DNA from: Micromonospora sp. FIMYZ51 | GTDB taxonomy: Bacteria; Actinomycetota; Actinomycetes; Mycobacteriales; Micromonosporaceae | DNA: 64,000 bases | Direction of reading: 5' to 3' | NCBI RefSeq assembly: GCF_038246755.1 | Contig: NZ_CP134706.1 | Span: 3,720,001-3,784,000 of the forward strand | Part shown: positions 1 to 7,251 of the stretch, piece by piece | Layout of the letters: every line of letters starts with the position of its first letter | Numbering within the stretch: position 1 is the stretch's first letter | Translations under genes and position numbers: made by a program | The notes under the pieces: generated by a model | The model's database searches: none | What the model was told of the DNA's origin: nothing | Seen by the model: the letters and a program-made list of their open reading frames with translations, nothing else

Positions 1-879
1 GTCGAGCAACGGCAGCTCGACCCGCATGTCCGGGGTGGGTACGCCGACCAGTACCACGGTGCCGGCCAGGTCCCGGGCGTAGAACGCCTGCTTCCAGGTC
101 TCCGGCCGGCCGACCGCGTCGATCACCACGTCGGCGCCGAAGCCGCCGGTGGCCGCCTGAATCTCCGCGACCGGGTCGGTCTCGGAGGCGTTGACCGTGT
201 GCGTGGCGCCGAACTTGCGGGCCCAGTCGAGTTTGCGGGAGTCGGTGTCCACGGCGATGATCGTCGTTGCGCCGGCAAGCGCCGCGCCGGCCACCGCCGC
301 GTCGCCGACACCGCCGCAGCCGATCACCGCCACCGAGTCGCCGCGGGTCACCCCGCCGGTGTTCATGGCCGCGCCGAGACCCGCCATCACCCCGCAGCCG
401 AGCAGGCCGACGGCGGCCGGCCGGGCCGCCGGGTCCACCTTGGTGCACTGACCGGCGTGCACCAGGGTCTTCTCGGCGAACGCGCCGATGCCCAGCGCCG
501 GGGAGAGTTCGGTGCCGTCGGTGAGGGTCATCTTCTGGGCGGCGTTGTGGGTGGCGAAGCAGTACCAGGGGCGACCGCGCCGGCAGGCCCGGCACACTCC
601 GCAGACGGCCCGCCAGTTGAGCACCACGAAGTCACCGGGTGCGACGGCGTCCACTCCCGCGCCGACCTGCTCGACGATGCCGGCCGCCTCGTGGCCGAGC
701 AGGAAGGGGTAGTCGTCGCTGATGCCGCCCTCGCGGTAGTGCAGGTCGGTGTGGCAGACCCCGCAGGACTGCACCCGCACCACCGCCTCACCGGGCCCGG
801 GATCCGGCACCACGATGTCGGTGACCTCGACGGGTGCACCCTTGCTGCGGGAGACGACTCCCCTGACCTGCTGGCTCAC
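1..879 (-). CDS. mscR: S-(hydroxymethyl)mycothiol dehydrogenase (3' end beyond window)
   Basis: Zinc alcohol dehydrogenase of class III that oxidises the formaldehyde-mycothiol adduct with NAD, the actinobacterial route for formaldehyde detoxification. The visible 293 codons begin MSQQVRGVV and carry the catalytic zinc motif CGVCHTD, the GHEAAG motif, the structural zinc cysteines [15 protein letters not shown], and a Rossmann motif [10 protein letters not shown]. The extended match to known mycothiol formaldehyde dehydrogenases, including [15 protein letters not shown], makes the assignment firm. The start is GTG at 879-877 with GGAGGAAAG just upstream; it overlaps the stop of the MFS gene as GTGA, so the two are translationally coupled. 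The C-terminal part lies left of the window. Confidence 0.93.
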   Translation of the reverse strand, partial: MSQQVRGVVSRSKGAPVEVTDIVVPDPGPGEAVVRVQSCGVCHTDLHYREGGISDDYPFLLGHEAAGIVEQVGAGVDAVAPGDFVVLNWRAVCGVCRACRRGRPWYCFATHNAAQKMTLTDGTELSPALGIGAFAEKTLVHAGQCTKVDPAARPAAVGLLGCGVMAGLGAAMNTGGVTRGDSVAVIGCGGVGDAAVAGAALAGATTIIAVDTDSRKLDWARKFGATHTVNASETDPVAEIQAATGGFGADVVIDAVGRPETWKQAFYARDLAGTVVLVGVPTPDMRVELPLLD

Positions 880-2282
880 GCTTTCCTCCTACTCCGCGTC
901 GGCGCGAAGCGCCGGCGTCGCTGCGCCACGGCGTCGCCGGAGGGGCGGCGACGCATCCGCGCACTCCCGTTGGGCAACCTACCGCCACCAGGTCGCATCG
1001 GCACAGCTTCGGCCCGGATGGTCGGCGCGACATGCCCGTCCCGGTGCCGACGTGCGGCGTTGCGCCAGCGCAGAACCTGTACCGCACCGACGGCCCAGAG
1101 CACGTACTGCACGGCGAAGGCCCATCGGAACGCATTCAGGTCGGGGGCGGCCTGCCCGGCCGGGGTGGCCAGGTCGAGCACCACGCCGATGCTGAGCACC
1201 AGGATGATCGAGGCGGTGAAGCCGCCGACGTTGACGATCCCGGCGGCGCTGCCGAGGCGGCTGACCGGGTTGAAGGTCCGCGCGTAGTCGAGACCGATCA
1301 TCGAGCCGGGGCCGTTGAGGGCCAGCACGAGCACGAGCGTGAGGAGCAGCCAGCCGGGTGCGCGTCCCGGCCAGGCGAGCAGCACGGCCCAGATGGCGGC
1401 GGTGGCGCCGGTGATGCTGAAGACCAGCACCGAACGATGGCGCGGGTAGCGGGCGCACAGGTACGCGATCACCGGGCCGGTGAGCAGCATGGCGAGGGTC
1501 AGCACGGTGAGCAGCGAGGCCGCCGCGGTCGGGGTGAGCCCCTGCCCCTGCACCAGGAACGGGAAGCCCCAGAGCAGCGCGAAGACCGTGCCGGAGAACT
1601 GGATGACGAAGTGTGTCCAGAGCCCCAGCCGGGTGCCCGGATGGGTCCAGGCGTCAGCGAGCCGACGCCCGGCCGACGCGGGCGCGGCCACCAGCGGGCC
1701 GTGTGGGGCGTCCCGGACGGCGGCGAAGACCATCAGCAGCGCCGCCGCGGACACTCCGGCCGCGGTCAGGAAGGCGGTGGTCCAGTTGGTGTGCGCCAGC
1801 AGCGCCACAAGCGGTACGGCGGCGAGCACCGCGCCGAGTTGGCCGAGCGTGCCGGTCAACTGGGCCAGCAGCGGGTTGCGTCGGCCCGGAAACCAGAACG
1901 CGACGAGGCGCAGCACGCTGATGAAGCTCATCGCGTCGCCGAGGCCGACAAGCACCCGGGCCGCCACGGCCAGACGCACATCGGTGACCAGGGCGAAAGC
2001 GAGCTGCCCGGCGATCATCAGCGCTCCGCCGGTGAGCAGCAGCCGACGCGAGCCGTACCGGTCGAGCAGGATCCCGACCGGCACCTGCATCACCGCGTAC
2101 ACGGCGAGTTGGGCGACGGTGAGGGTGGCCAGCGTGGCGGCGCTGATGCCGAAGCGGTGCGTGGCCTCCACGCCGGTGACGCCGAGCGAGGTCCGGTGGA
2201 ACACCGCCGCGATGTACGCGGTGAGCGCCACCGACCAGACCAGTACGGCCCGGCCGGCTGGTATCCGCGCGGGTTGGCTCAC
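876..2282 (-). CDS. MFS transporter
   Basis: A 468-residue major facilitator protein with about twelve hydrophobic segments, starting [21 protein letters not shown]. The loop motif DRYGSRR between helices 2 and 3 is the usual MFS signature. The last ~55 residues are Arg/Gly-rich and hydrophilic, probably a disordered cytoplasmic tail. I chose GTG at 2282 because it forms a GTGA overlap with the upstream gntR gene; a longer frame upstream only reads into gntR. It sits between a GntR regulator and mscR in one coupled operon, so it may move a compound whose breakdown yields formaldehyde. That is inference; the substrate is unknown. Confidence 0.85.
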   Translation of the reverse strand: MSQPARIPAGRAVLVWSVALTAYIAAVFHRTSLGVTGVEATHRFGISAATLATLTVAQLAVYAVMQVPVGILLDRYGSRRLLLTGGALMIAGQLAFALVTDVRLAVAARVLVGLGDAMSFISVLRLVAFWFPGRRNPLLAQLTGTLGQLGAVLAAVPLVALLAHTNWTTAFLTAAGVSAAALLMVFAAVRDAPHGPLVAAPASAGRRLADAWTHPGTRLGLWTHFVIQFSGTVFALLWGFPFLVQGQGLTPTAAASLLTVLTLAMLLTGPVIAYLCARYPRHRSVLVFSITGATAAIWAVLLAWPGRAPGWLLLTLVLVLALNGPGSMIGLDYARTFNPVSRLGSAAGIVNVGGFTASIILVLSIGVVLDLATPAGQAAPDLNAFRWAFAVQYVLWAVGAVQVLRWRNAARRHRDGHVAPTIRAEAVPMRPGGGRLPNGSARMRRRPSGDAVAQRRRRFAPTRSRRKA

Positions 2283-2944
2283 CGGGCGGGGCCGAGGAAG
2301 ACACGCTCGGCGGTGTCGATGTGCGCGGCCACGGCGGCGAGCCACGCCTCGGGATCGTCGCCGTCGAGGGCGGCCAGCTGGGCGGCGTGCTCGGTCAGCG
2401 CCGCCTCGGCCCAGCGGGGCGAGAGCCGGAAGCTGGCCTCGCCCATGCGGACCTGCCGGTCGCGTAGCCGCTGGTACAGCTCGGCGAGGATGTCGTTGCC
2501 GGCCGCGTTGACCACGGTGGCGTGGAAGGCCCGGTCGGCGGCCATCAGGGCGGTCAGGTCACCGGCGGCGTGCGCGGTACGCATCTCGGCCAGCCGGTCG
2601 GCCAGTTGGGCGCGGATCTCGGCGCGCCGGGCCCAGATCCGCCCGGCGGCGTGCACCTCGACCAGCCGGCGGGCCTCGACCACGTCGGCGATTTCACGGG
2701 CCGAGACCGGCAGGATCAGCGCACCTCGTTTCGGATAGAGCCGGACCAGCCCTTCGGTTTCCAGCCGCAGCAGGGCCTCGCGGACCGGGGTACGCGACAC
2801 CCCGGTCGCCTCGGCGATCTGCCCCTCGCTGACCAGCGTGCCGCCGGGATGCAGTTGTTCCAGGATGGCCTGTTTGAGGTGGCGGTAGGCACGTTCGGCC
2901 GCGGACAGCCCGGTGGACCGACCGGTCACCGAGGGATGCGTCAT
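2279..2944 (-). CDS. GntR-family regulator (FadR/FCD subfamily)
   Basis: A 221-residue transcription factor. Residues about 15-85 form the winged helix-turn-helix (ISEGQIAEATGVSRTPVREAL-type region with SRTPVREALLRLE); the rest is an all-helical FCD effector domain (RLVEVHAAGRIW, DRAFHATVVNAAGN). It is the first gene of a three-gene operon with the MFS transporter and mscR and probably controls it. Upstream of the ATG is CATGAT (2951-2956) with a 6-nt gap, so the mRNA may be leaderless; this box sits in an AT-rich, imperfectly symmetric stretch (2942-2956) that could be the regulator's own operator. The ligand is unknown. Confidence 0.88.
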   Translation of the reverse strand: MTHPSVTGRSTGLSAAERAYRHLKQAILEQLHPGGTLVSEGQIAEATGVSRTPVREALLRLETEGLVRLYPKRGALILPVSAREIADVVEARRLVEVHAAGRIWARRAEIRAQLADRLAEMRTAHAAGDLTALMAADRAFHATVVNAAGNDILAELYQRLRDRQVRMGEASFRLSPRWAEAALTEHAAQLAALDGDDPEAWLAAVAAHIDTAERVFLGPAR

Positions 2945-3048
2945 GTATCTATCATGGCCCCTCGCGTCGGCCGCGTAGCCAGCGGGGTGCGTTGTCGGTC
3001 TTCGTGGCGCACCGGCCCGGTCCCGGGCCGTCGATCGTGGACCCGCCG

Positions 3049-3705
3049 TCAGCGCACCGAACCGGCGCGCACGAGGTCGGCGGCGGCGGGCAGCCGGGCC
3101 AGTTCCGCAGCGGTCTGGGTGGGGTTGGCGAGCCGGCGGGCCAGGGCCTCGTCGACCAACGGCACGACGTGGTCACGCAGCGCATCCAGGTAGCACCGCA
3201 GCAGCTCGGCGGCTGCGGCGGCCAGCGGCTGCGCCGGGTCGAGGGCGACCTGGGCGTGGATCAGTGCGGTCATCGCCACGTCCAGCCCGGGCGGGCCGTG
3301 CCGGACGTTACGCCAGTCGATGAGCACCGGGCCGAGCGGGTCGAGGATGACGTTGTCCGGATGCAGGTCCAGGTGCAGGATCCGCTCGCCGGGCGCCGCG
3401 CCCGGCCGCGGCGGCACCGAATGCAGCCGGCGGTGCAGGTCGGCCAGCATGCCGGCCGCCGGCTCCACATCGATCGCCCCGGCGAGCAGTGCCTGGAGCA
3501 TCGTCGGGCCGGACACCCGCCGCAGCACCAGATCCGCGCCGCTGGCCTGGTACACCTGGGGCACCGGATAGCCGGCCGCGTGCAGGTACGTCATGAAATC
3601 GGCCTCGACCGTGACGTCGCTGCCGTCGCGGTAGCGACGGAGCACCCGCTCGCTGTCCAGCGCGTACACGTCGGCGTCCCGCCCGGTGGCGAACGGCTCT
3701 GTCAC
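3049..3705 (-). CDS. Phosphotransferase of the aminoglycoside/choline kinase fold
   Basis: A 218-residue kinase-like protein. The catalytic loop HLDLHPDNVIL (residues about 110-120) and the metal-binding IDWRN are present and intact, as in APH-family enzymes that transfer phosphate from ATP to small hydroxyl compounds. It is short for the family because the N-terminal lobe is reduced. GTG at 3705 lies 7 nt after TACCGT (3713-3718), suggesting a leaderless mRNA. There is no resistance context; it stands alone downstream of the MocR-type gene. The substrate cannot be told from sequence. Confidence 0.8.
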   Translation of the reverse strand: MTEPFATGRDADVYALDSERVLRRYRDGSDVTVEADFMTYLHAAGYPVPQVYQASGADLVLRRVSGPTMLQALLAGAIDVEPAAGMLADLHRRLHSVPPRPGAAPGERILHLDLHPDNVILDPLGPVLIDWRNVRHGPPGLDVAMTALIHAQVALDPAQPLAAAAAELLRCYLDALRDHVVPLVDEALARRLANPTQTAAELARLPAAADLVRAGSVR

Positions 3706-3747
3706 GGCCCCGACGGTAGCCGGTCCGCGCCGCTGGGGGTGGCCCGC

Positions 3748-5334
3748 TCAGCCGGCGGCGACGAGCGCGATTCCCTCCTCGATGGTCGAGCCGGAGTTGG
3801 CCGCGTAGCCCAGCACCAGGCCGGGAGGATACGGCCGCTGGCAGTGCCAGGACAGGGGCTGCACCTTCACCCCCCGGGCCAGGGCCGCCGTCGCCAGTTC
3901 GGTGTCGGTCACGTCGTCGGCCAGGGTGACCGTCAGGTGCAGCCCGGCCGCCGCGCCGTGCACGGTGGCGCCGGGCAGGTGTCGGGCCAGCGCCGCGATC
4001 ATCGCGTCGCGTCGCCGTACGTGCCGACGGCGCAGCAGCCGCAGGTGCCGCTCCAACGCCCCGGAGCTGATCAGCTCGGCGAGGACCAGTTGGGGCAGGA
4101 CGGCGTTGCCCAGGTCGGCTTCGCGTTTGGCGGCGACCACGGCGTCCCGGTACCGACGGGGCACCAGCAGCCAGCCGGTCCGCAGGGCCGGAGCGAGCAG
4201 CTTCGAGACGCTGCCGACGTAGCAGACTCCCTCCGGCAGGGTGGCCCGCAACGCCGGCACCGGCGGCCGGTCGTAGCGGTGCTCGGCGTCGTAGTCGTCC
4301 TCGATGACCAGCCCACCGGCGCGGGCCCAGTCGGCGAGTTGGCGACGACGTGCCCCGTCGAGCACCACACCTGTCGGAAACTGGTGCGCAGGGGTGAGCG
4401 TGACTGCGGGCACCCCGCTCGCGGTCAGTTCGTCGACCCGCAGTCCGGCGCCGTCCACCGGGATCGGCACGGTGGCGAGCCGCGAGCGGTCGAGATGCTG
4501 CCGTACGCCGAGCGAGCCCGGGTCCTCCACGCCGATCCTGGTGACGTCGTCGTCCCGCAGCAGCTGCGCAAGCAGGCCGAGCGCCTGGGTCACCCCGGTC
4601 GTGACGATCACCTCGGCCGGGTCGATCCGGATGCCCCGGTTGCGGGCCAGCCAGCCGGCAACCGCCCGGCGCAGCATGGGCGTACCGCACGGGTCGCCGT
4701 AGCCCAGGTCCGACGCGGCCATTCGCCCCAGCACGGTCCGCTCGGCGCGCAGCCAGGCCGCGCGGGGAAAGGCCGCCAGATCGGGTACGCCGGGCGTCAG
4801 GTCGATGCGCGCCGCAGCGGTACGCAGCCGGTCGAAGATGTCCGGGCCGGGCGCCGACGAGAACGGCCCGGCGGCGCTCGGCGTACCCGTCGCTGCGCTC
4901 GCGGCGCGGCCCGGCCCGCCGCCAGCCGGCTCCGCCGCCGGGGTGAGGCGCGCCGCCCCGGTGTGCGAGGGCGGGGGCGGCAGCGGGGCGGCGACCACCA
5001 CCGTCCCGCCGCGCCCTCGGCCGGCCACCTGCCCTTCCTCCGTCAGCCGTTGGTACGCCTCCACCACCACGCCCCGCGACACACCGAGGTCGGCGGCGAG
5101 TACCCGGGTGGCGGGCAGTCGGGCGCCGACCGGCACGACCCGATCGGCGATGGCCCGGCGTAGCCGGTCGGCGAGCCAGGCGGCGCGCCCACCGCGCGGC
5201 GCTTGGCCGATGTCCAGGTTCAGGAAGTCGGAGCCGGCGTTAAGAGGGGGCCCCGCTACTACCTGAGGCGTTAACAGGGGGCCCTTCCTTGCAGTTATGG
5301 ACCTGTCAGGAAGGTGGGATTTGGCCCTGCTCAT
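3748..5334 (-). CDS. MocR/PdxR-type regulator (GntR HTH fused to aminotransferase domain)
   Basis: A 528-residue protein if it starts at ATG 5334. After ~45 atypical residues comes a GntR winged helix (LPATRVLAADLGVSRGVVVEAYQRL), a Pro/Ala/Gly-rich linker, and a fold-type I PLP aminotransferase domain with the lysine motif SVSKLLAPALRTGW. MocR proteins use PLP as effector and often control a divergent gene, here a LysE exporter. No ATG, GTG or TTG exists between 5334 and the conserved start of the HTH domain, and CACAAT (5341-5346) lies 6 nt before 5334, so this start is preferred. It forces the 51-nt repeat at 5239-5289 to be translated in frame as 17 codons. Confidence 0.85.
   Translation of the reverse strand: MSRAKSHLPDRSITARKGPLLTPQVVAGPPLNAGSDFLNLDIGQAPRGGRAAWLADRLRRAIADRVVPVGARLPATRVLAADLGVSRGVVVEAYQRLTEEGQVAGRGRGGTVVVAAPLPPPPSHTGAARLTPAAEPAGGGPGRAASAATGTPSAAGPFSSAPGPDIFDRLRTAAARIDLTPGVPDLAAFPRAAWLRAERTVLGRMAASDLGYGDPCGTPMLRRAVAGWLARNRGIRIDPAEVIVTTGVTQALGLLAQLLRDDDVTRIGVEDPGSLGVRQHLDRSRLATVPIPVDGAGLRVDELTASGVPAVTLTPAHQFPTGVVLDGARRRQLADWARAGGLVIEDDYDAEHRYDRPPVPALRATLPEGVCYVGSVSKLLAPALRTGWLLVPRRYRDAVVAAKREADLGNAVLPQLVLAELISSGALERHLRLLRRRHVRRRDAMIAALARHLPGATVHGAAAGLHLTVTLADDVTDTELATAALARGVKVQPLSWHCQRPYPPGLVLGYAANSGSTIEEGIALVAAG
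5239..5289 (-). repeat. Dispersed 51-nt repeat, copy 1
   Basis: Two copies of a GTTAAnAGGGGGCCC-type core about 31 nt apart, joined by a spacer ending in GAGGC. It belongs to the same family as the copies at 23672-23723, 33994-34045 and 53170-53220, and is the most diverged of the four. It lies within the probable N-terminal coding region of the MocR-type gene and remains open in that frame. Confidence 0.85.
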
Positions 5335-5340
5335 GGGACC

Positions 5341-5369
5341 ATTGTGGCGGCAGGGTGGGTGGGTGACCA
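5341..5369 (-). promoter_or_regulatory. Probable leaderless promoter of the MocR-type gene
   Basis: On the minus strand TGGTCA (5364-5369), a 17-nt spacer and CACAAT (5341-5346) precede ATG 5334 by 6 nt. The spacing is right for a sigma-70-type promoter starting transcription at the ATG. The -35 overlaps the first codons of the divergent lysE gene, so expression of the two would interfere. Confidence 0.4.
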
Positions 5370-5974
5370 TCGCCTTCCTACTCACCACGCTCGTCGTGGT
5401 CGCCACCCCGGGTGCCGGGGTCCTGTTCACGCTCTCCGCCGGGCTGACCGGCGGTCGCCGGGCCGCCCTGATCGCCGCGCTGGGTGGCACCCTGGCCACC
5501 GTGCCGCACCTGCTGGCGGCCATGACCGGCATCGCCGCGCTGCTGCACTCCAGCGCGCTCCTCTTCGACCTGGTCAAGTATCTGGGCGCGGGCTATCTGC
5601 TCTGGCTGGCCGTGTCGACCCTGCGCCAGCGCGGCGCGTTCACCGTGGACGGCGCGGGGCCCGCCCGCTCGACGCGCCAGATCATCGTCTCGGTGCTGCT
5701 GATGAACCTGCTCAACCCCAAGTTGACGATCTTCTTCGTGGCGTTCCTGCCGCAGTTCGTCGACCCGCACGCCCCGGGCGCGTTGAGCCGGATGCTCGCC
5801 CTGGGCACGGTGTTCACGGTGACCACGCTTGTGGTCTTCGTCGGCTACGGCCTCGGTGCCGTCGCGGTACGCCGACGGGTGCTCGACCGCCCTCGGGTCG
5901 CCGACTGGCTGCGGCGCGGTTTCGCCGCGTCGTTCCTGGCGCTCGGCCTGCTGCTGACCCGCGCCCAGCCCTGA
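5363..5974 (+). CDS. LysE-family amino-acid/metabolite exporter
   Basis: A 203-residue inner-membrane protein with about six hydrophobic helices, beginning MTIAFLLTTLVVVATPGAGVL. The motif TPGAGVLFTLSAGL with GGRRAALIAALGG is typical of the LysE/RhtB superfamily, which exports amino acids and related solutes. GTG at 5363 is chosen because the family starts right at this helix; an ATG at 5297 in the same frame would add 22 unlike residues and overlap the divergent regulator. Likely controlled by the adjacent MocR-type protein. Confidence 0.83.
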   Translation: MTIAFLLTTLVVVATPGAGVLFTLSAGLTGGRRAALIAALGGTLATVPHLLAAMTGIAALLHSSALLFDLVKYLGAGYLLWLAVSTLRQRGAFTVDGAGPARSTRQIIVSVLLMNLLNPKLTIFFVAFLPQFVDPHAPGALSRMLALGTVFTVTTLVVFVGYGLGAVAVRRRVLDRPRVADWLRRGFAASFLALGLLLTRAQP

Positions 5975-5981
5975 ACCCCGG

Positions 5982-6584
5982 TCAGGCGGTCTCGCCGGGG
6001 GCGAGGTGGCGGTAACCGGGGACGGACTCGCCGAACCAGCCGTTGACGCTGGCCAGGCCCCGCTCGTTGAGCTGGGCGTCGTGGATCGGGAAGACCTGCG
6101 CCGCGCCGGCGGCCACCGCGAAGTCGATCGCCTCGGTCAGCTTCAGCCAGGACGCCTGCGCCGGCACCAGCAGCGTACGTACCGACCGGCCGGGCGGATG
6201 CAGCGAGTCGCCTGGGTGGTAGACCTCGTCGGCGACCAGGTAGCCGAGGTTGGCGCAGTCGGGTTGGCCGCCGTGGATGGGGGCGTGCCGGCCGCCGACG
6301 GCGGTCACGTCGAGACCGGCGGCGGTGAAGCGTTCGCCCGCGCGGACCCGGATCACCGGCAGCGGTGCCAGGTCCGGCAGTACGGCGCCCTCCGGCACGA
6401 TGACCGGCACGCCCAGCCCGGCCAGCCGCAACACGTCGATGTGGTCGGTGTGCTCGTGGCTGACCAGCACCGCGTCCGCGCCGGCCAGGGCCCGCGGCTC
6501 GCTCCAGGTGCCGGGATCGATGACGAGCACGCCGCCGTCGTGTTCGAGTCGGACGCAGGCATGCGTGTACTTCGTGATCCGCAT
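5982..6584 (-). CDS. MBL-fold metal-dependent hydrolase (UlaG-like)
   Basis: A 200-residue metallo-beta-lactamase-fold protein. The metal motif SHEHTDHID is at residues about 62-70, with later ligands in the HPGDS and PIHDAQ segments. These small MBL proteins hydrolyse ester or phosphodiester bonds in metabolites; the substrate is unknown. ATG 6584 lies 6 nt after TACGGT (6591-6596), consistent with its own leaderless promoter in the gap behind the marR-type gene. It ends 7 nt from the convergent lysE stop. Confidence 0.85.
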   Translation of the reverse strand: MRITKYTHACVRLEHDGGVLVIDPGTWSEPRALAGADAVLVSHEHTDHIDVLRLAGLGVPVIVPEGAVLPDLAPLPVIRVRAGERFTAAGLDVTAVGGRHAPIHGGQPDCANLGYLVADEVYHPGDSLHPPGRSVRTLLVPAQASWLKLTEAIDFAVAAGAAQVFPIHDAQLNERGLASVNGWFGESVPGYRHLAPGETA

Positions 6585-6599
6585 CTGTCGACCGTACGG

Positions 6600-7142
6600 C
6601 TAGGGCCTGCGGGCCGCCCGCCGTCGCCGTGCCGGTGGCTGCCCCACCGCCTCCTCGGCCACCTGGCAGAGGTCGGTGAGCGGATCGGCTTCCTGCGCCG
6701 CGCAGGCCACCCGACGCAGCAGGTCGCGCAGTGCCGCAGCCTGCTGCGCGGTGAGCGGCTGGAGCAGGTGGGACTCGACCGTACGCAGCGTCTCCCGGCG
6801 ACGGCTTGCCGCTTCGCGGCCGGCGGCGGTGAGGGTGACCAGCCGGCTGCGGCGGTCGGCCGGATCGGGCCGGCGTACCACCAGGCCGTCCTGCTCCAGA
6901 TCGTCGATCAGGTACGTCAGGACGGTGCGGTCGATGCCCAGTTCCTCGGCGATCGCGCCCTGGTTGCGGGGCGGCTCCCGGTCGGCCGCGGTGAGCACCT
7001 GGTAGCCGCGCGGCCCGCCGGGCAGGTCGCCGACGGCATGCTCGGCGGCGCGGGCGTACGCGCGGAACAGCACACCAAGCATCCACCCGAGGTCTTCGTT
7101 GATCGGGTCGGGATCAAGGCCGTTGCCCGGGACGCCACTCAT
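6600..7142 (-). CDS. MarR-family transcriptional regulator
   Basis: A 180-residue winged-helix protein. The recognition region NQGAIAEELGIDRTVLTYLIDDLEQDGLVVRRPDPADRRSR-type stretch shows the MarR wing (DPADRRSR) clearly, and the C-terminus is basic. It is divergent from the luciferase-hemerythrin fusion gene; a near-perfect palindrome in the gap (7183-7205) is the likely operator. TAACCT (7149-7154) precedes ATG 7142 by 6 nt. MarR proteins usually release DNA on binding phenolics or on oxidation; here control of the divergent oxygen-sensing flavoenzyme is a fair inference. Confidence 0.88.
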   Translation of the reverse strand: MSGVPGNGLDPDPINEDLGWMLGVLFRAYARAAEHAVGDLPGGPRGYQVLTAADREPPRNQGAIAEELGIDRTVLTYLIDDLEQDGLVVRRPDPADRRSRLVTLTAAGREAASRRRETLRTVESHLLQPLTAQQAAALRDLLRRVACAAQEADPLTDLCQVAEEAVGQPPARRRRAARRP

Positions 7143-7182
7143 ACCCCCAGGTTAGCGTAAGTCACAGACTTTATTGGGCGAT

Positions 7183-7205
7183 GATGTTCTGTCTGACATA
7201 ACATC
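7183..7205. promoter_or_regulatory. 23-bp palindrome, probable MarR operator
   Basis: Arms GATGTT-c-TGTC and GACA-t-AACATC around a central T at 7194; ten of eleven base pairs are complementary. It lies between a possible -35 (TTGGGC, 7174-7179) and -10 (CATAAC, 7197-7202) for the rightward gene, so a bound dimer would block that promoter. Confidence 0.65.
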
Positions 7206-7251
7206 TGTGAGGACGGTGATCGGCACCGCGCCGCCGGACGAAGGGTTGACA

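Noticed and set aside
3049..3705. Aminoglycoside resistance gene
   Set aside because: The fold fits but there is no resistance-gene context and no diagnostic similarity to a known resistance enzyme.
2992..5163. 723-codon plus-strand open frame
   Set aside because: Antisense of the phosphotransferase and MocR-type genes, caused by high GC at third codon positions.
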